The notes below the pieces were generated by a model. That model was given only the letters and a program-made list of their open reading frames with translations. It searched no databases and was not told the DNA's origin. Made by a program: the position numbers and the translations under genes. From NCBI GenBank assembly GCA_946482615.1, contig CAMLSF010000131.1, positions 1-9,785 on the forward strand: a stretch of 9,785 nucleotides of DNA. The letters run 5' to 3'. How positions within the stretch are numbered: the stretch's first letter is position 1; every line of letters starts with the position of its first letter. This document shows positions 1 to 6,485 of this stretch, piece after piece. The DNA is from an uncultured Chromatiaceae bacterium. Lineage in GTDB: Bacteria > Pseudomonadota > Gammaproteobacteria > Enterobacterales > Alteromonadaceae.

Positions 1-609
1 GGCCTGGATATTCTGGTGAATAATGCAGGTTTTGGTCTGATGGGGCCTGTGCTGGATGCCGGAGCTGAAGGCTTAAGGCAGCAGTTTGAAGTGAATGTAT
101 TTGCGGTAATGGATCTTACTCAGGCCTGTTTGCCTTTGTTGTTACAAACCAAAGGATTGGTCGTCAATATAGGCAGCGTTTCCGGGGTGTTAACCACACC
201 TTTTGCCGGAGTTTATTGCGCCTCTAAGGCGGCGCTGCATAGTTTGTCGGACGCACTGAGGATGGAACTGGCACCTTTGGGTGTACGTGTCTTGACTGTG
301 CAACCCGGTGCTATAGATACCGGCTTTGCCCAAAGAGCCACACTTGAAGCAGAGCAGCTGTTAAAAGCGGATTCCCTCTGGTGGCCTATGCGTGAAGGTG
401 TGATGCTGCGTGCGAATGCCAGCCAAAATCAGCCAACTTCTGCTGAACGTTTTGCCAAAAGCTTAATGACCCAACTAAACAAGGCTGAGTGCAGCGGTGT
501 AGTGGCAATAGGGCGCGGTGCTTTCGCTCTGCCTTTATTGGCCAGACTACTGCCACAAAAATGGCTGGATCGTCTGCTCCAGCGTAAGTTTTTACTACGA
601 CCCCGCTAA
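1..609 (+). CDS. Short-chain dehydrogenase/reductase (SDR), 5' end outside the window
   Basis: The reading frame is open from base 1 and ends with TAA at 607-609, so 202 C-terminal residues are present and the N-terminal nucleotide-binding glycine motif lies upstream. Visible SDR hallmarks in order are the NNAG motif (bases 19-30), the NIGSVSG segment carrying the catalytic serine (about bases 166-189), and the YCASK active-site YxxxK motif (about bases 214-228), followed by the PGAIDTGF segment typical of classical SDRs. These enzymes are cytosolic NAD(P)-dependent oxidoreductases. The C-terminal 100 residues, with a leucine-rich basic tail, are the substrate-specific part and do not identify the substrate. 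The GTG at base 16 is an internal valine codon within the conserved ILVNNAG stretch and is not a start. No terminator is visible before the next gene. Family assignment is secure; the reaction is unknown. Confidence 0.93.
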   Translation, partial: GLDILVNNAGFGLMGPVLDAGAEGLRQQFEVNVFAVMDLTQACLPLLLQTKGLVVNIGSVSGVLTTPFAGVYCASKAALHSLSDALRMELAPLGVRVLTVQPGAIDTGFAQRATLEAEQLLKADSLWWPMREGVMLRANASQNQPTSAERFAKSLMTQLNKAECSGVVAIGRGAFALPLLARLLPQKWLDRLLQRKFLLRPR

Positions 610-695
610 ATCAGGTTTTCAGCATCAGTTCAGTTTTATTGCTTTATAACTACTCTGTTGAATGGGTGCTATCCCAGCTATCAGGAGTAGAGCAG

Positions 696-1664
696 ATGAA
701 TACAACGAAACAATGGGGGGCTTTGGCCTTAGTCGGTGCCTTATCTGCCGGTCTGGTTGCTTGTGGGGGCAGTTCTTCAGACGAGATTGAGCAAAGTGCC
801 AGTTTCAGTCTGGCGGTCAGTGATGCGCCAGTGGATGGTGTAGGTAAAGTGATGTTGTGTTTTGGGTCAGTGGAACTGGTGGGAAATGGTTTGGGTAATC
901 AGACCTTTACCCCGGGTTTAGAGTCTGTTTCTGCAAACAATAACACTGAGTGTCGTGATAACAACGGCGCAGTAGTGGCAAACAGCATAGGGGTTGATTT
1001 ACTGACTTTACCAGGAGCCAGCTCTTTGGCTTTGATTTCACAAGCGACAGTACCAGCGGGTAACTATGGTCAAATGCGCCTGAATATTGTGCCCGGTAGT
1101 TATATCCAACTGACGGATGGCACTCAATACCCACTGGAAGTCCCGTCCAATCAAATTCGTCTGAATGGAGTTACTTTATCCGCGGGTGGCACCTTTAGTT
1201 ACACTCTTGAATTTGATTTACGTAAAGCTATGGTGCTGTCTAATCCACAAAAATATCTGTTAAAACCTACAGGTTTACGTCTGGTCAACACCAGTGAAAT
1301 TGGCCATTTGTCAGGGGCCGTCAGTGAAGCCTTGTTGTTAGCCAATAACTGCGCTGTCGCACCTGCTGACCCAAATCAGCCTGTTGCTGCAGTGTACTTA
1401 TATCCCGGGGCGGATTTGGACTTGAGTACACTCGCTGACTACGGCGGTTTAGAGGCTGTACAACCCTATGCCAGTGCCCCGGTATTTTTTGACGGTGCAT
1501 CCAGTTATAGCTATCAATTAGGCTTTATAGATGCGGGGAATTACACTGCAGCTCTGACTTGCCAGTTAAATGACGAACCAGAGCAAAATGATCAGGTTAG
1601 CTTTTTAGCAGCTAAAAATCTGACAATCACAAAATCAGTGACGCTAGTCCAGTTTGATTTTTGA
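696..1664 (+). CDS. DUF4382 domain-containing lipoprotein
   Basis: 322 residues. The start at 696 is chosen because GGAG at 684-687 lies 8 bases upstream and because it gives a clean lipoprotein signal peptide: a short polar N-terminus, a hydrophobic stretch, and the lipobox LVAC with Cys23, followed by GGSSSDE. Longer non-ATG starts from 639 would spoil this signal. The residues after the lipidated cysteine are not an obvious inner-membrane retention signal, so outer-membrane anchoring is likely. Residues about 36-198 match DUF4382 as I know it: an FSLAVSDAPVD opening, an IGVDLLTL segment, a VPAGNYGQMRLNI segment, and a TLEFDLRKAMVL segment. Residues about 203-322 are a second, probably beta-rich domain (AVYLYPGAD, then YQLGFIDAGNYTAALTC). 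The mature protein has four more cysteines (55, 86, 219, 289). No function is established for the family. It is followed by a strong terminator, so it is either monocistronic or the last gene after the SDR. Confidence 0.9.
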   Translation: MNTTKQWGALALVGALSAGLVACGGSSSDEIEQSASFSLAVSDAPVDGVGKVMLCFGSVELVGNGLGNQTFTPGLESVSANNNTECRDNNGAVVANSIGVDLLTLPGASSLALISQATVPAGNYGQMRLNIVPGSYIQLTDGTQYPLEVPSNQIRLNGVTLSAGGTFSYTLEFDLRKAMVLSNPQKYLLKPTGLRLVNTSEIGHLSGAVSEALLLANNCAVAPADPNQPVAAVYLYPGADLDLSTLADYGGLEAVQPYASAPVFFDGASSYSYQLGFIDAGNYTAALTCQLNDEPEQNDQVSFLAAKNLTITKSVTLVQFDF

Positions 1665-1674
1665 TCGGGTTTTC

Positions 1675-1720
1675 AGAGGCAAGAGCTTAAATACTAGCTC
1701 TTGCCTCTAAGTTTTTGTTT
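1675..1720 (+). terminator. Rho-independent terminator after the DUF4382 gene
   Basis: A perfect 13-bp stem, 1675-1687 paired with 1696-1708, closes an 8-base loop. It is followed by AAG and a T-rich run (GTTTTTGTTT, 1711-1720). It lies 10 bases after the TGA of the lipoprotein gene. Confidence 0.9.
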
Positions 1721-1728
1721 GTATTCCA

Positions 1729-1774
1729 GTTTAAATTCATTCGAAAAAATTGTTTAAATTTTCATCGAAAATTG
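1729..1774. repeat. AT-rich imperfect direct repeat, two 23-bp units
   Basis: Two adjacent units, 1729-1751 and 1752-1774, both begin GTTTAAATT. Both contain ATTCGAAAA or ATCGAAAA about 10-13 bases later. The stretch is very AT-rich and sits between the lipoprotein terminator and the small gene at 1836, where that gene's promoter or a regulator site would be expected. I could not place a convincing -35/-10 pair in it. Confidence 0.4.
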
Positions 1775-1835
1775 CTTGCCTGCTGCTGAATATTTCACCA
1801 CTATGACTGTCGCTTTTCTCCATGGAGTAACTGTC

Positions 1836-2036
1836 ATGACATCTAACTTTATGCGAACTGTGCACTTAAAAACTGCACAACAATTCAAAGAACAAGGCCA
1901 TGATGTGCAGTATGTGGTTAAGCATTTCCACAAAGTAGGCATACCGGAAGATGAAATACCGGAACTCCTGCCTCTGCTCGGTTTTGCTCTGGATACCGAC
2001 CCTTTGGCTTTACCAACGAAAAGCCGTAAAGACTGA
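1836..2036 (+). CDS. Small protein of unknown function, 66 residues
   Basis: The start at ATG 1836 is supported by GGAG at 1824-1827, 8 bases upstream. An earlier in-frame ATG at 1803 has no ribosome binding site. The protein is soluble-looking, with no signal peptide or membrane segment: a basic N-terminal half (MTSNFMRTVHLKTAQQF) is followed by VVKHFHKVGIPEDEIPELL, which reads as two short helices around a proline turn, and a KSRKD tail. Three histidines in VKHFHK and one in GHD are notable. I do not recognise the family. The gene is flanked by terminators on both sides and therefore is probably its own transcription unit. A 10-bp palindrome (1818-1827) covers the ribosome binding site. Coding status is likely but rests on length, start signal and sensible composition only. 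Confidence 0.68.
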   Translation: MTSNFMRTVHLKTAQQFKEQGHDVQYVVKHFHKVGIPEDEIPELLPLLGFALDTDPLALPTKSRKD

Positions 2037-2045
2037 TTATTCAAC

Positions 2046-2074
2046 AAAAACGCCACTTTCACAGTGGCGTTTTT
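2046..2074. terminator. Bidirectional rho-independent terminator between convergent genes
   Basis: A 12-bp stem (2046-2057 with 2063-2074) has a 5-base loop and carries five As on the left flank and five Ts on the right, so it can terminate transcription from both directions. It begins 9 bases after the stop of the small plus-strand gene and lies about 50 bases beyond the stop of the minus-strand CNNM/CorC gene. A second, shorter hairpin (GGCTCC/GGAGCC, 2082-2098) without a T tract lies between it and that gene. Confidence 0.87.
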
Positions 2075-2125
2075 AGTATGCGGCTCCGCTGAGGAGCCTT
2101 GTTGCTGCGCGCCTTGTGCAAAGAC

Positions 2126-3454
2126 TTAGTCGTGCATCTCATCTGCTGCGGATTGCAACTCTGCCATTTGTTCCGGCGTCAGTTGAATAGCTAAGACTTT
2201 ATCCACCCTTTTGCCGTCCATATCGACAATTTCCAGCTGCCAGTTTTTAATCAGTACTTTGTCCGCTGTTTGTGGGATTTTGCCCATCAACAGCATCAGT
2301 AAACCATTTAAAGTCTGGTAGTTACGCTGATTTTCTTCAGGGAGTTCATCCAAACCTAAACAGTCTTTTAAGTCGATCACAGGCAACAGGCCGTCCAGCA
2401 GGTACGAACCATCGTCACGCTGCACCACCATTAAATCTTCGCCGTCATCCGGATTAAGTTCACCTGTTAAAGCTTCCATTAAATCCTGCAGCGTCACCAT
2501 GCCTTTTAAATCACCGTATTCGTCCACCACAAACACCACCTGGCGGGCAGTTGTGCGGAAATGCTCCAGCAATTCCATACCAGTCAGGCTGTCTGGTACA
2601 TAGTGACAAGGTTGTACTAAAGCAGTTAAATCAGTCAGTTGGCCTGCAACAGATTGCGCCAGCAACTGTTTGGCAGAAACTATACCAATCAGCTCATCTG
2701 CACTTTGTTTGCAGACAGGAAAACGCGAATGCGGTGACTGCATCACTCTGTGCAAGTTGTCTTCCATACTGATAGCCGTGTCTAAAAAGATAATGTCAGA
2801 GCGGGGCACCATTAACGAAGAAATCGAACGTTCGTCCAGACGAAACACGTTTTTCACCATCGCATGCTCGTTGTGTTCGATCACACCTGAGCTGGAGCCT
2901 TCCAGCAACATCGCCTGAATATCTTCATGAGTCACATTGGACTCAGTGCTGTGGGCAAAACCAAACAGCCGCATCAGGCCGTGGGTTGAACCTGATAATA
3001 ACCAGACAAAAGGTTTGGTGACTAAAGCCAATAACATCATGGGTTTAGCCATCAGACAGGCGATAGACTCAGCACTGATTTGACCTATACGTTTAGGCAC
3101 CAGTTCACCTACCACGATAGACACATAAGTCACCACTACAACCACTAAAGCTGTGGCAAAAATGCTGCTAAATTCTGCAGGCATGCCCAGACCTTGCAGC
3201 CATAAGGCAAAAGGCTCGGCAAGAATAGATTCACCGAAGATACCGTTTAAGATACCAATAGAGGTAATACCAATCTGGACAGTGGATAAAAACTGAGTCG
3301 GATCTTCTGAGAGTTTCAGCGCTATGGCTGCGGAGGATTTTCCTTTTTGTGCCAAAGCCGTTAAACGTGATTTTTTGGCTGTGACAATAGCAATTTCAGA
3401 CATGGCAAAAATGCCATTTAATACGATAAGTCCAACAAGTATAAAGATTTCCAT
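2126..3454 (-). CDS. CNNM/CorC (HlyC/CorC) family membrane protein with CBS pair
   Basis: 442 residues, the usual length for the family. Domains in order: a DUF21/CNNM transmembrane domain (about 1-190) with hydrophobic segments near 1-24, 57-80, 97-117 and 134-158, an AMSEIAIVTAKKSRL opening, and the conserved GELVPKR motif at 116-122; a CBS pair (about 210-335) starting at MVPRSDI and including DEYGDLKGMVTLQDL at 311-325; and a CorC_HlyC C-terminal domain (about 345-427, YLLDGLLPVIDL then NYQTLNGLLM). Family members are inner-membrane proteins linked to Mg2+/Co2+ or other cation export, and one E. coli relative with this layout, YtfL/PaeA, is linked to polyamine export. The older 'hemolysin' label is misleading. 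ATG 3454 puts the membrane helix at the N-terminus; its Shine-Dalgarno is weak. It follows the exchanger gene on the same strand but after a terminator. The transported substrate cannot be read from the sequence. Confidence 0.92.
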   Translation of the reverse strand: MEIFILVGLIVLNGIFAMSEIAIVTAKKSRLTALAQKGKSSAAIALKLSEDPTQFLSTVQIGITSIGILNGIFGESILAEPFALWLQGLGMPAEFSSIFATALVVVVVTYVSIVVGELVPKRIGQISAESIACLMAKPMMLLALVTKPFVWLLSGSTHGLMRLFGFAHSTESNVTHEDIQAMLLEGSSSGVIEHNEHAMVKNVFRLDERSISSLMVPRSDIIFLDTAISMEDNLHRVMQSPHSRFPVCKQSADELIGIVSAKQLLAQSVAGQLTDLTALVQPCHYVPDSLTGMELLEHFRTTARQVVFVVDEYGDLKGMVTLQDLMEALTGELNPDDGEDLMVVQRDDGSYLLDGLLPVIDLKDCLGLDELPEENQRNYQTLNGLLMLLMGKIPQTADKVLIKNWQLEIVDMDGKRVDKVLAIQLTPEQMAELQSAADEMHD

Positions 3455-3485
3455 GGGGTCTCATTAAGGTTATGAACTGCGACGG

Positions 3486-3514
3486 ATTATATAAACAAAA
3501 ACCGGGGTTGGATA
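3486..3514 (-). promoter_or_regulatory. Candidate sigma-70 promoter for the CNNM/CorC gene
   Basis: On the minus strand a perfect TATAAT (3486-3491) lies 17 bases downstream of a weak -35 candidate TATCCA (3509-3514, 3 of 6 consensus bases). The predicted transcript start is about 25 bases before the ATG at 3454. The position just downstream of the preceding gene's terminator supports it. The -35 is poor. Confidence 0.45.
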
Positions 3515-3563
3515 GAGCTCTGGTCTGTGGCGATCTTCAGATCATCGAAATGTCATATGCGTG

Positions 3564-3594
3564 GGAAACAAAAACAGGCCCTGTTGGGCCTGTT
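3564..3594 (-). terminator. Rho-independent terminator after the exchanger gene
   Basis: An 8-bp stem (3573-3580 with 3587-3594) encloses a 6-base loop. Read on the minus strand it is followed by TTTTTGTTT. It lies 19 bases beyond the exchanger's stop codon. Confidence 0.82.
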
Positions 3595-3613
3595 GGTTAC
3601 ATCCTTAGCTAAC

Positions 3614-4687
3614 TTATGGCTGCTGTTGTTTGTTTTTCATGCGGTCATGAATAAAAGAGGCAACTACATAAAGCACAACCACAGGCAACAAGCCGTACAA
3701 AATCCCTTGCTGTAAGTCTGGCAGGTAAGTCTCTTTAAGCGCCATAGCCACCAGATACCAGGTGTAGGCTATGTACAGCAGCATAAACAACAAACCTTCA
3801 ATACGATTCAGCACTGAGCCGATAAAAAACAGTGGTACACAAAGCACGGCCACAGCTACCATCACAGGAATATCAACCATGGCCATTTGTTCGCCGGCCA
3901 GCAAAGGCACAGGCGAGACTAAGCCAGATAAGCCCAGCACACATAAAATATTAAATATATTGCTGCCTACCACGTTACCCACCGCAATATCGCGTTCACC
4001 ACGCACAGTCGCCACTATAGAAGTGACCACTTCAGGTAAAGAGGTACCAGCTGCCACTATAGTTAAACCTATCACAGCTTCATTCACGCCCCAGGCCCGG
4101 GCTATTTCCACTGCGCTTTCAACCAGCCAGCGTGCACCCAATACCAGCAGGGTCAAGCCCCCTATCACCAATAACAGGTTTTGCCAGGCTGGCACTTTGG
4201 CTTTGAGCATGGCCTCCACTTCTTCATCGACAGTATCAGCGCCTTTGGCTTTGCCCTGACGGAATAAAAACCAGGTGTAACTTAACAAACCTGCAAATAA
4301 GATCCCGGCTTCCAGCCTGCTGATATTACCGTCCAGTGTCATCAGCAGTGCTACGACAGAAATCAGCACCATGATTGGAACATCCTGACGGATCAATTGG
4401 CGTGAAATAATAAGCGGCGAAATCATAGCCGCAGCACCCAGAATAAACAGCACGTTAAAAATATTGCTGCCCACCACATTGGCGATAGCCAGTTCGGCCT
4501 GACCTGCATAGGCCGCTTTTACGCTGACGGCCAGTTCAGGGGCACTGGTACCAAAAGCCACTACTGTTAAACCTATGACTAAAGCCGGAATACCAAAAGA
4601 ACCAGCTAAACGGGCAGCTCCTTTGACCAGTAAATCTGCACCAACAACCAGTAATACCAGGCCTACCACCAAAAAAATCCAGGTCAT
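3614..4687 (-). CDS. YrbG-type calcium/sodium exchanger (CaCA superfamily)
   Basis: 357 residues, slightly longer than E. coli YrbG (about 325). It is an inner-membrane protein with roughly ten to eleven hydrophobic segments and the two inverted alpha repeats that form the ion path in this superfamily. Repeat 1 has FGTSAPE at 45-51 and NVVGSNIFN at 70-78. Repeat 2 has AGTSLPE at 213-219 and NVVGSNIFN at 238-246. The ion-binding acidic residues are expected at Glu51 and Glu219, both present. A charged cytosolic loop (about 143-165, with DTVDEEVEAM) separates the halves. The extra C-terminal segment ends in a basic KNKQQQP tail. Start ATG 4687 is preceded by GGAG at a 6-base spacing on the minus strand. 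Known relatives exchange Ca2+ for Na+ or H+, but physiological roles in bacteria are poorly defined. Its leader region borders the 75-bp repeat array. Confidence 0.94.
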   Translation of the reverse strand: MTWIFLVVGLVLLVVGADLLVKGAARLAGSFGIPALVIGLTVVAFGTSAPELAVSVKAAYAGQAELAIANVVGSNIFNVLFILGAAAMISPLIISRQLIRQDVPIMVLISVVALLMTLDGNISRLEAGILFAGLLSYTWFLFRQGKAKGADTVDEEVEAMLKAKVPAWQNLLLVIGGLTLLVLGARWLVESAVEIARAWGVNEAVIGLTIVAAGTSLPEVVTSIVATVRGERDIAVGNVVGSNIFNILCVLGLSGLVSPVPLLAGEQMAMVDIPVMVAVAVLCVPLFFIGSVLNRIEGLLFMLLYIAYTWYLVAMALKETYLPDLQQGILYGLLPVVVLYVVASFIHDRMKNKQQQP

Positions 4688-4756
4688 GCGTTACTCCATC
4701 TGATTTCAACTAAAAGCTAATTTAGAGTAAAAACAAATAACAAGGAAGAGCGAAGC

Positions 4757-4952
4757 CGGATAAAGCCTTGCCAACAGTTTGGCAAGGCCCGGCTGAGCGC
4801 CAATGGCTCTGCCCGTTGGCTGGGTTGTTCTCGGATAAAGCCTTGCCAACAGTTTGGCAAGGCCCGGCTGAGCGCCAACGGCTCTGCCCGTTGGCCGGGT
4901 TGTTATCGGATAAAGCCTTGCCAACAGTTTGGCAAGGCCCGGCTGAGCGCCA
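4757..4952. repeat. Tandem array of 75-bp hairpin repeats, 2 full copies plus a 46-bp partial copy
   Basis: Units start at 4757, 4832 and 4907, each with CGGATAAAGCCTTGCC, an exact 75-base period. Copies 1 and 2 differ at 3 positions. Copy 3 matches for 46 bases and then degenerates. Each unit holds two inverted repeats: a perfect 10-bp hairpin GCCTTGCCAA/TTGGCAAGGC with loop CAGT (4765-4788 in copy 1), and an 8-bp hairpin GCCAACGG/CCGTTGGC with a 6-base loop (unit positions 43-64), which can be extended by CCCG/CGGG pairing around a 7-base bulge. It lies between the terminator of the lipoprotein gene and the exchanger start. Its unit size and hairpins resemble REP/BIME-type intergenic elements, but I do not recognise the exact family. 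Because 75 is divisible by 3, both strands stay open through it; I regard that as coincidental. Confidence 0.92.
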
Positions 4953-4964
4953 TGGATGGCTGCG

Positions 4965-4998
4965 AATAAAAAAAGGCCCGCTGCTCAGGCGGGCCTTT
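4965..4998 (-). terminator. Rho-independent terminator after the DUF4397-like lipoprotein gene
   Basis: A 10-bp stem AAAGGCCCGC/GCGGGCCTTT (4972-4981 with 4989-4998) has a 7-base loop. On the minus strand it continues into TTTTTTTATT. It lies about 20 bases beyond the stop codon at 5019-5021. On the plus strand the short TTTATT run could also give weak termination. Confidence 0.88.
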
Positions 4999-5018
4999 AT
5001 TACAAAACCAGCTGCGGT

Positions 5019-6374
5019 TTAGTACTGCAAGCTGATTTTATAACCTGTTTCGGTGTCCGGATCTTTTTCGGCCACCAGCAGGTAAGAGCTGCCCTGAATA
5101 AACTCAATTTCTGCGGTTTGTGCCAGTAAAGTTTTATTGTTGTTTAAATCCTTACGGACCAGCAACACGGTATAACTGTCCAGCGGCAAGGTGATACTGG
5201 CGCTGGTGGCGTCGTTAATACTGCTGATGTAATAGGAGGTGGTTTCCATGGTTTTGCCCGGCGGCACAAAATAGATGCTGACGTTTTCAAAGTCAGGTAC
5301 TACATTCACGACGTTAAATACAAAATCATAGACCTGAGGGGTGGCACTGTCCTTGACCGACATCACTGTAGGTTGGCCATTTTCATCCCGGTAAAATATC
5401 AGGCTTTTACTTTCGCCCTGATTCAGTGTCAGCAAACCATTTGGAATTTGGCTGGAACCTTCGTTTGCCGTTAAAGTGACTCTGTAATCGCCATGGGGAA
5501 TTTCAACATAAGAGGTCAGAGTGTCGGCTGGTACGTCGGCAAAAACCGGAGTACCACTGGTACTGCCTGCATAAATTTGGGCCGGGTCTAAATCATTCAG
5601 GCTGTTATAGACGCGGAACTGAGCATTACTGTTTACATCTTCCAGCGGATAGACTGTTGTGGTATTGCCTATGATATCCAGAGCAATTTTGCGTTTTAAC
5701 GGCCCGGCGTTGTCGCGCAGTGCCAACACATACTCGGTTTCATAACTAAAGGCATAAACCGGACTTTGCAGTACAACCTCTTTGCTGCCTGAGTCTGTCA
5801 GGTACAAAATGTAGCTGCCAGTATCAAAGGTGACGGCTTCACTAAAAGCGTTTTGACCTACAGTAGCGACAAATTCGGCATCATCGAAGTCTTCGGTAGA
5901 GCTGCTGATATACAGATCCATAGTTTTGTTTTCTGCCAGTAAATTGGCAAAATAGATTTTAAACTGATCATCCAGTTCATCATCCCGCACAAAACTTAAG
6001 TTCAGCAGTTGTGGTGCTTCATAGTTACCCACCATAAAAAGCACGGTTTTCTGGCTGGTTTTCAGACTGATCTGATCATCCAGTACAGTCTGCACATCAC
6101 CACTGTTGTCGGTGTAAGTGAAGGCTAAATCATAGGTTTCGGTATCTACTGTGGTTAAAGCAGTGGCATCACCAAAAGCCGCACTACCTAAAGTGCTTTC
6201 CACTTCATCACTGTCGGTTAAGGTCAGTGTAGTTGTAGCGCTATTGGTTGAACCGTTGTAGAACTGCAAATAACTGCTTGGGTAAGTGTCGTTGCCTTCT
6301 GATGAACTGCCGCCGCCGCAGGCACTCAGCAATACCAGACTGGTGATAGGAAGAATAAACTGACGTAACAACAT
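5019..6374 (-). CDS. DUF4397-like multi-module lipoprotein
   Basis: 451 residues. The N-terminus is a lipoprotein signal peptide with lipobox LSAC and Cys19, followed by GGGSSSEGND; outer-membrane anchoring is likely. The mature part reads as four consecutive, diverged beta-rich modules of about 90-120 residues (roughly 33-118, 122-245, 249-342, 346-451). Each opens with a strand such as LQFYN, FKIYFAN, FRVYNSL or FVFNVVN, contains a tyrosine-rich strand (YDLAFTY, YILYLTD, YRVTLTA, YTVLLVR), and ends in a hydrophobic strand (VLFMVGN, YVLALRD, SLIFYRD, YLLVAEK). Module 3 is the closest to DUF4397 as I know it (AQIYAGSTSGTPVFADVPA, then VEIPHGDYRVTLT). The protein is acidic and rich in Ser, Thr, Asp. 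The Shine-Dalgarno is weak: AGGA about 13 bases before ATG 6374. No function is established; surface binding or envelope scaffolding is a guess. Confidence 0.85.
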   Translation of the reverse strand: MLLRQFILPITSLVLLSACGGGSSSEGNDTYPSSYLQFYNGSTNSATTTLTLTDSDEVESTLGSAAFGDATALTTVDTETYDLAFTYTDNSGDVQTVLDDQISLKTSQKTVLFMVGNYEAPQLLNLSFVRDDELDDQFKIYFANLLAENKTMDLYISSSTEDFDDAEFVATVGQNAFSEAVTFDTGSYILYLTDSGSKEVVLQSPVYAFSYETEYVLALRDNAGPLKRKIALDIIGNTTTVYPLEDVNSNAQFRVYNSLNDLDPAQIYAGSTSGTPVFADVPADTLTSYVEIPHGDYRVTLTANEGSSQIPNGLLTLNQGESKSLIFYRDENGQPTVMSVKDSATPQVYDFVFNVVNVVPDFENVSIYFVPPGKTMETTSYYISSINDATSASITLPLDSYTVLLVRKDLNNNKTLLAQTAEIEFIQGSSYLLVAEKDPDTETGYKISLQY

Positions 6375-6415
6375 AATGGTTTTCTTGTCCTGTGATGATA
6401 AATACCGTCATCAGA

Positions 6416-6451
6416 ACAAAAAAATAACACCGGGTTCATACCTTTACCCGG
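6416..6451 (-). terminator. Probable rho-independent terminator after the ABC exporter gene
   Basis: A 6-bp GC-rich stem CCGGGT/ACCCGG (6430-6435 with 6446-6451) encloses a 10-base loop. On the minus strand it is followed by GTGTTATTTTTTTG. It is 35 bases beyond the stop at 6486. The stem is short and the loop large, so it is weaker than the others in this window. Confidence 0.65.
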
Positions 6452-6485
6452 CATTTACTCTGCTAAACCTAACTTAATATCAGCT

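Noticed and set aside
645..650. TATAAC as a -10 box for the DUF4382 gene
   Set aside because: It is suitably placed, but no acceptable -35 lies 16-18 bases upstream, and co-transcription with the SDR gene cannot be excluded.
907..1134. Minus-strand open frame inside the DUF4382 gene
   Set aside because: It lies wholly within a well-supported gene, has no start signal, and has no recognisable protein features.
1754..2062. Minus-strand open frame opposite the small gene
   Set aside because: It overlaps the small plus-strand gene and reaches into the bidirectional terminator. Its Cys/Ser/Arg-rich composition looks like a shadow frame, whereas the plus-strand frame has a ribosome binding site.
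2082..2098. Hairpin GGCTCC/GGAGCC as a second terminator or REP
   Set aside because: The stem is only 6 bp, there is no T tract in either direction, and it is a single copy in this window. A neighbouring terminator is far stronger.
3527..3715. Plus-strand open frame across the exchanger's terminator
   Set aside because: It spans a terminator hairpin and the 3' end of the exchanger gene, and has no start signal.
3771..4259. Plus-strand open frame of 162 residues opposite the exchanger gene
   Set aside because: Low-complexity Thr/Ser/Pro/Ala composition is what the reverse complement of a hydrophobic membrane gene gives. The minus-strand exchanger is certain.
4757..4952. Repeats considered as a CRISPR array
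   Set aside because: The 75-bp units are contiguous with no unique spacers between them, and no cas gene is present.
4706..5022. Open frames on both strands through the 75-bp repeats, giving 25-residue tandem peptide repeats
   Set aside because: The frames stay open because the period is divisible by 3. There is no supported start with a ribosome binding site, the repeats are dominated by inverted repeats, and the plus frame runs into the lipoprotein's terminator and stop region.
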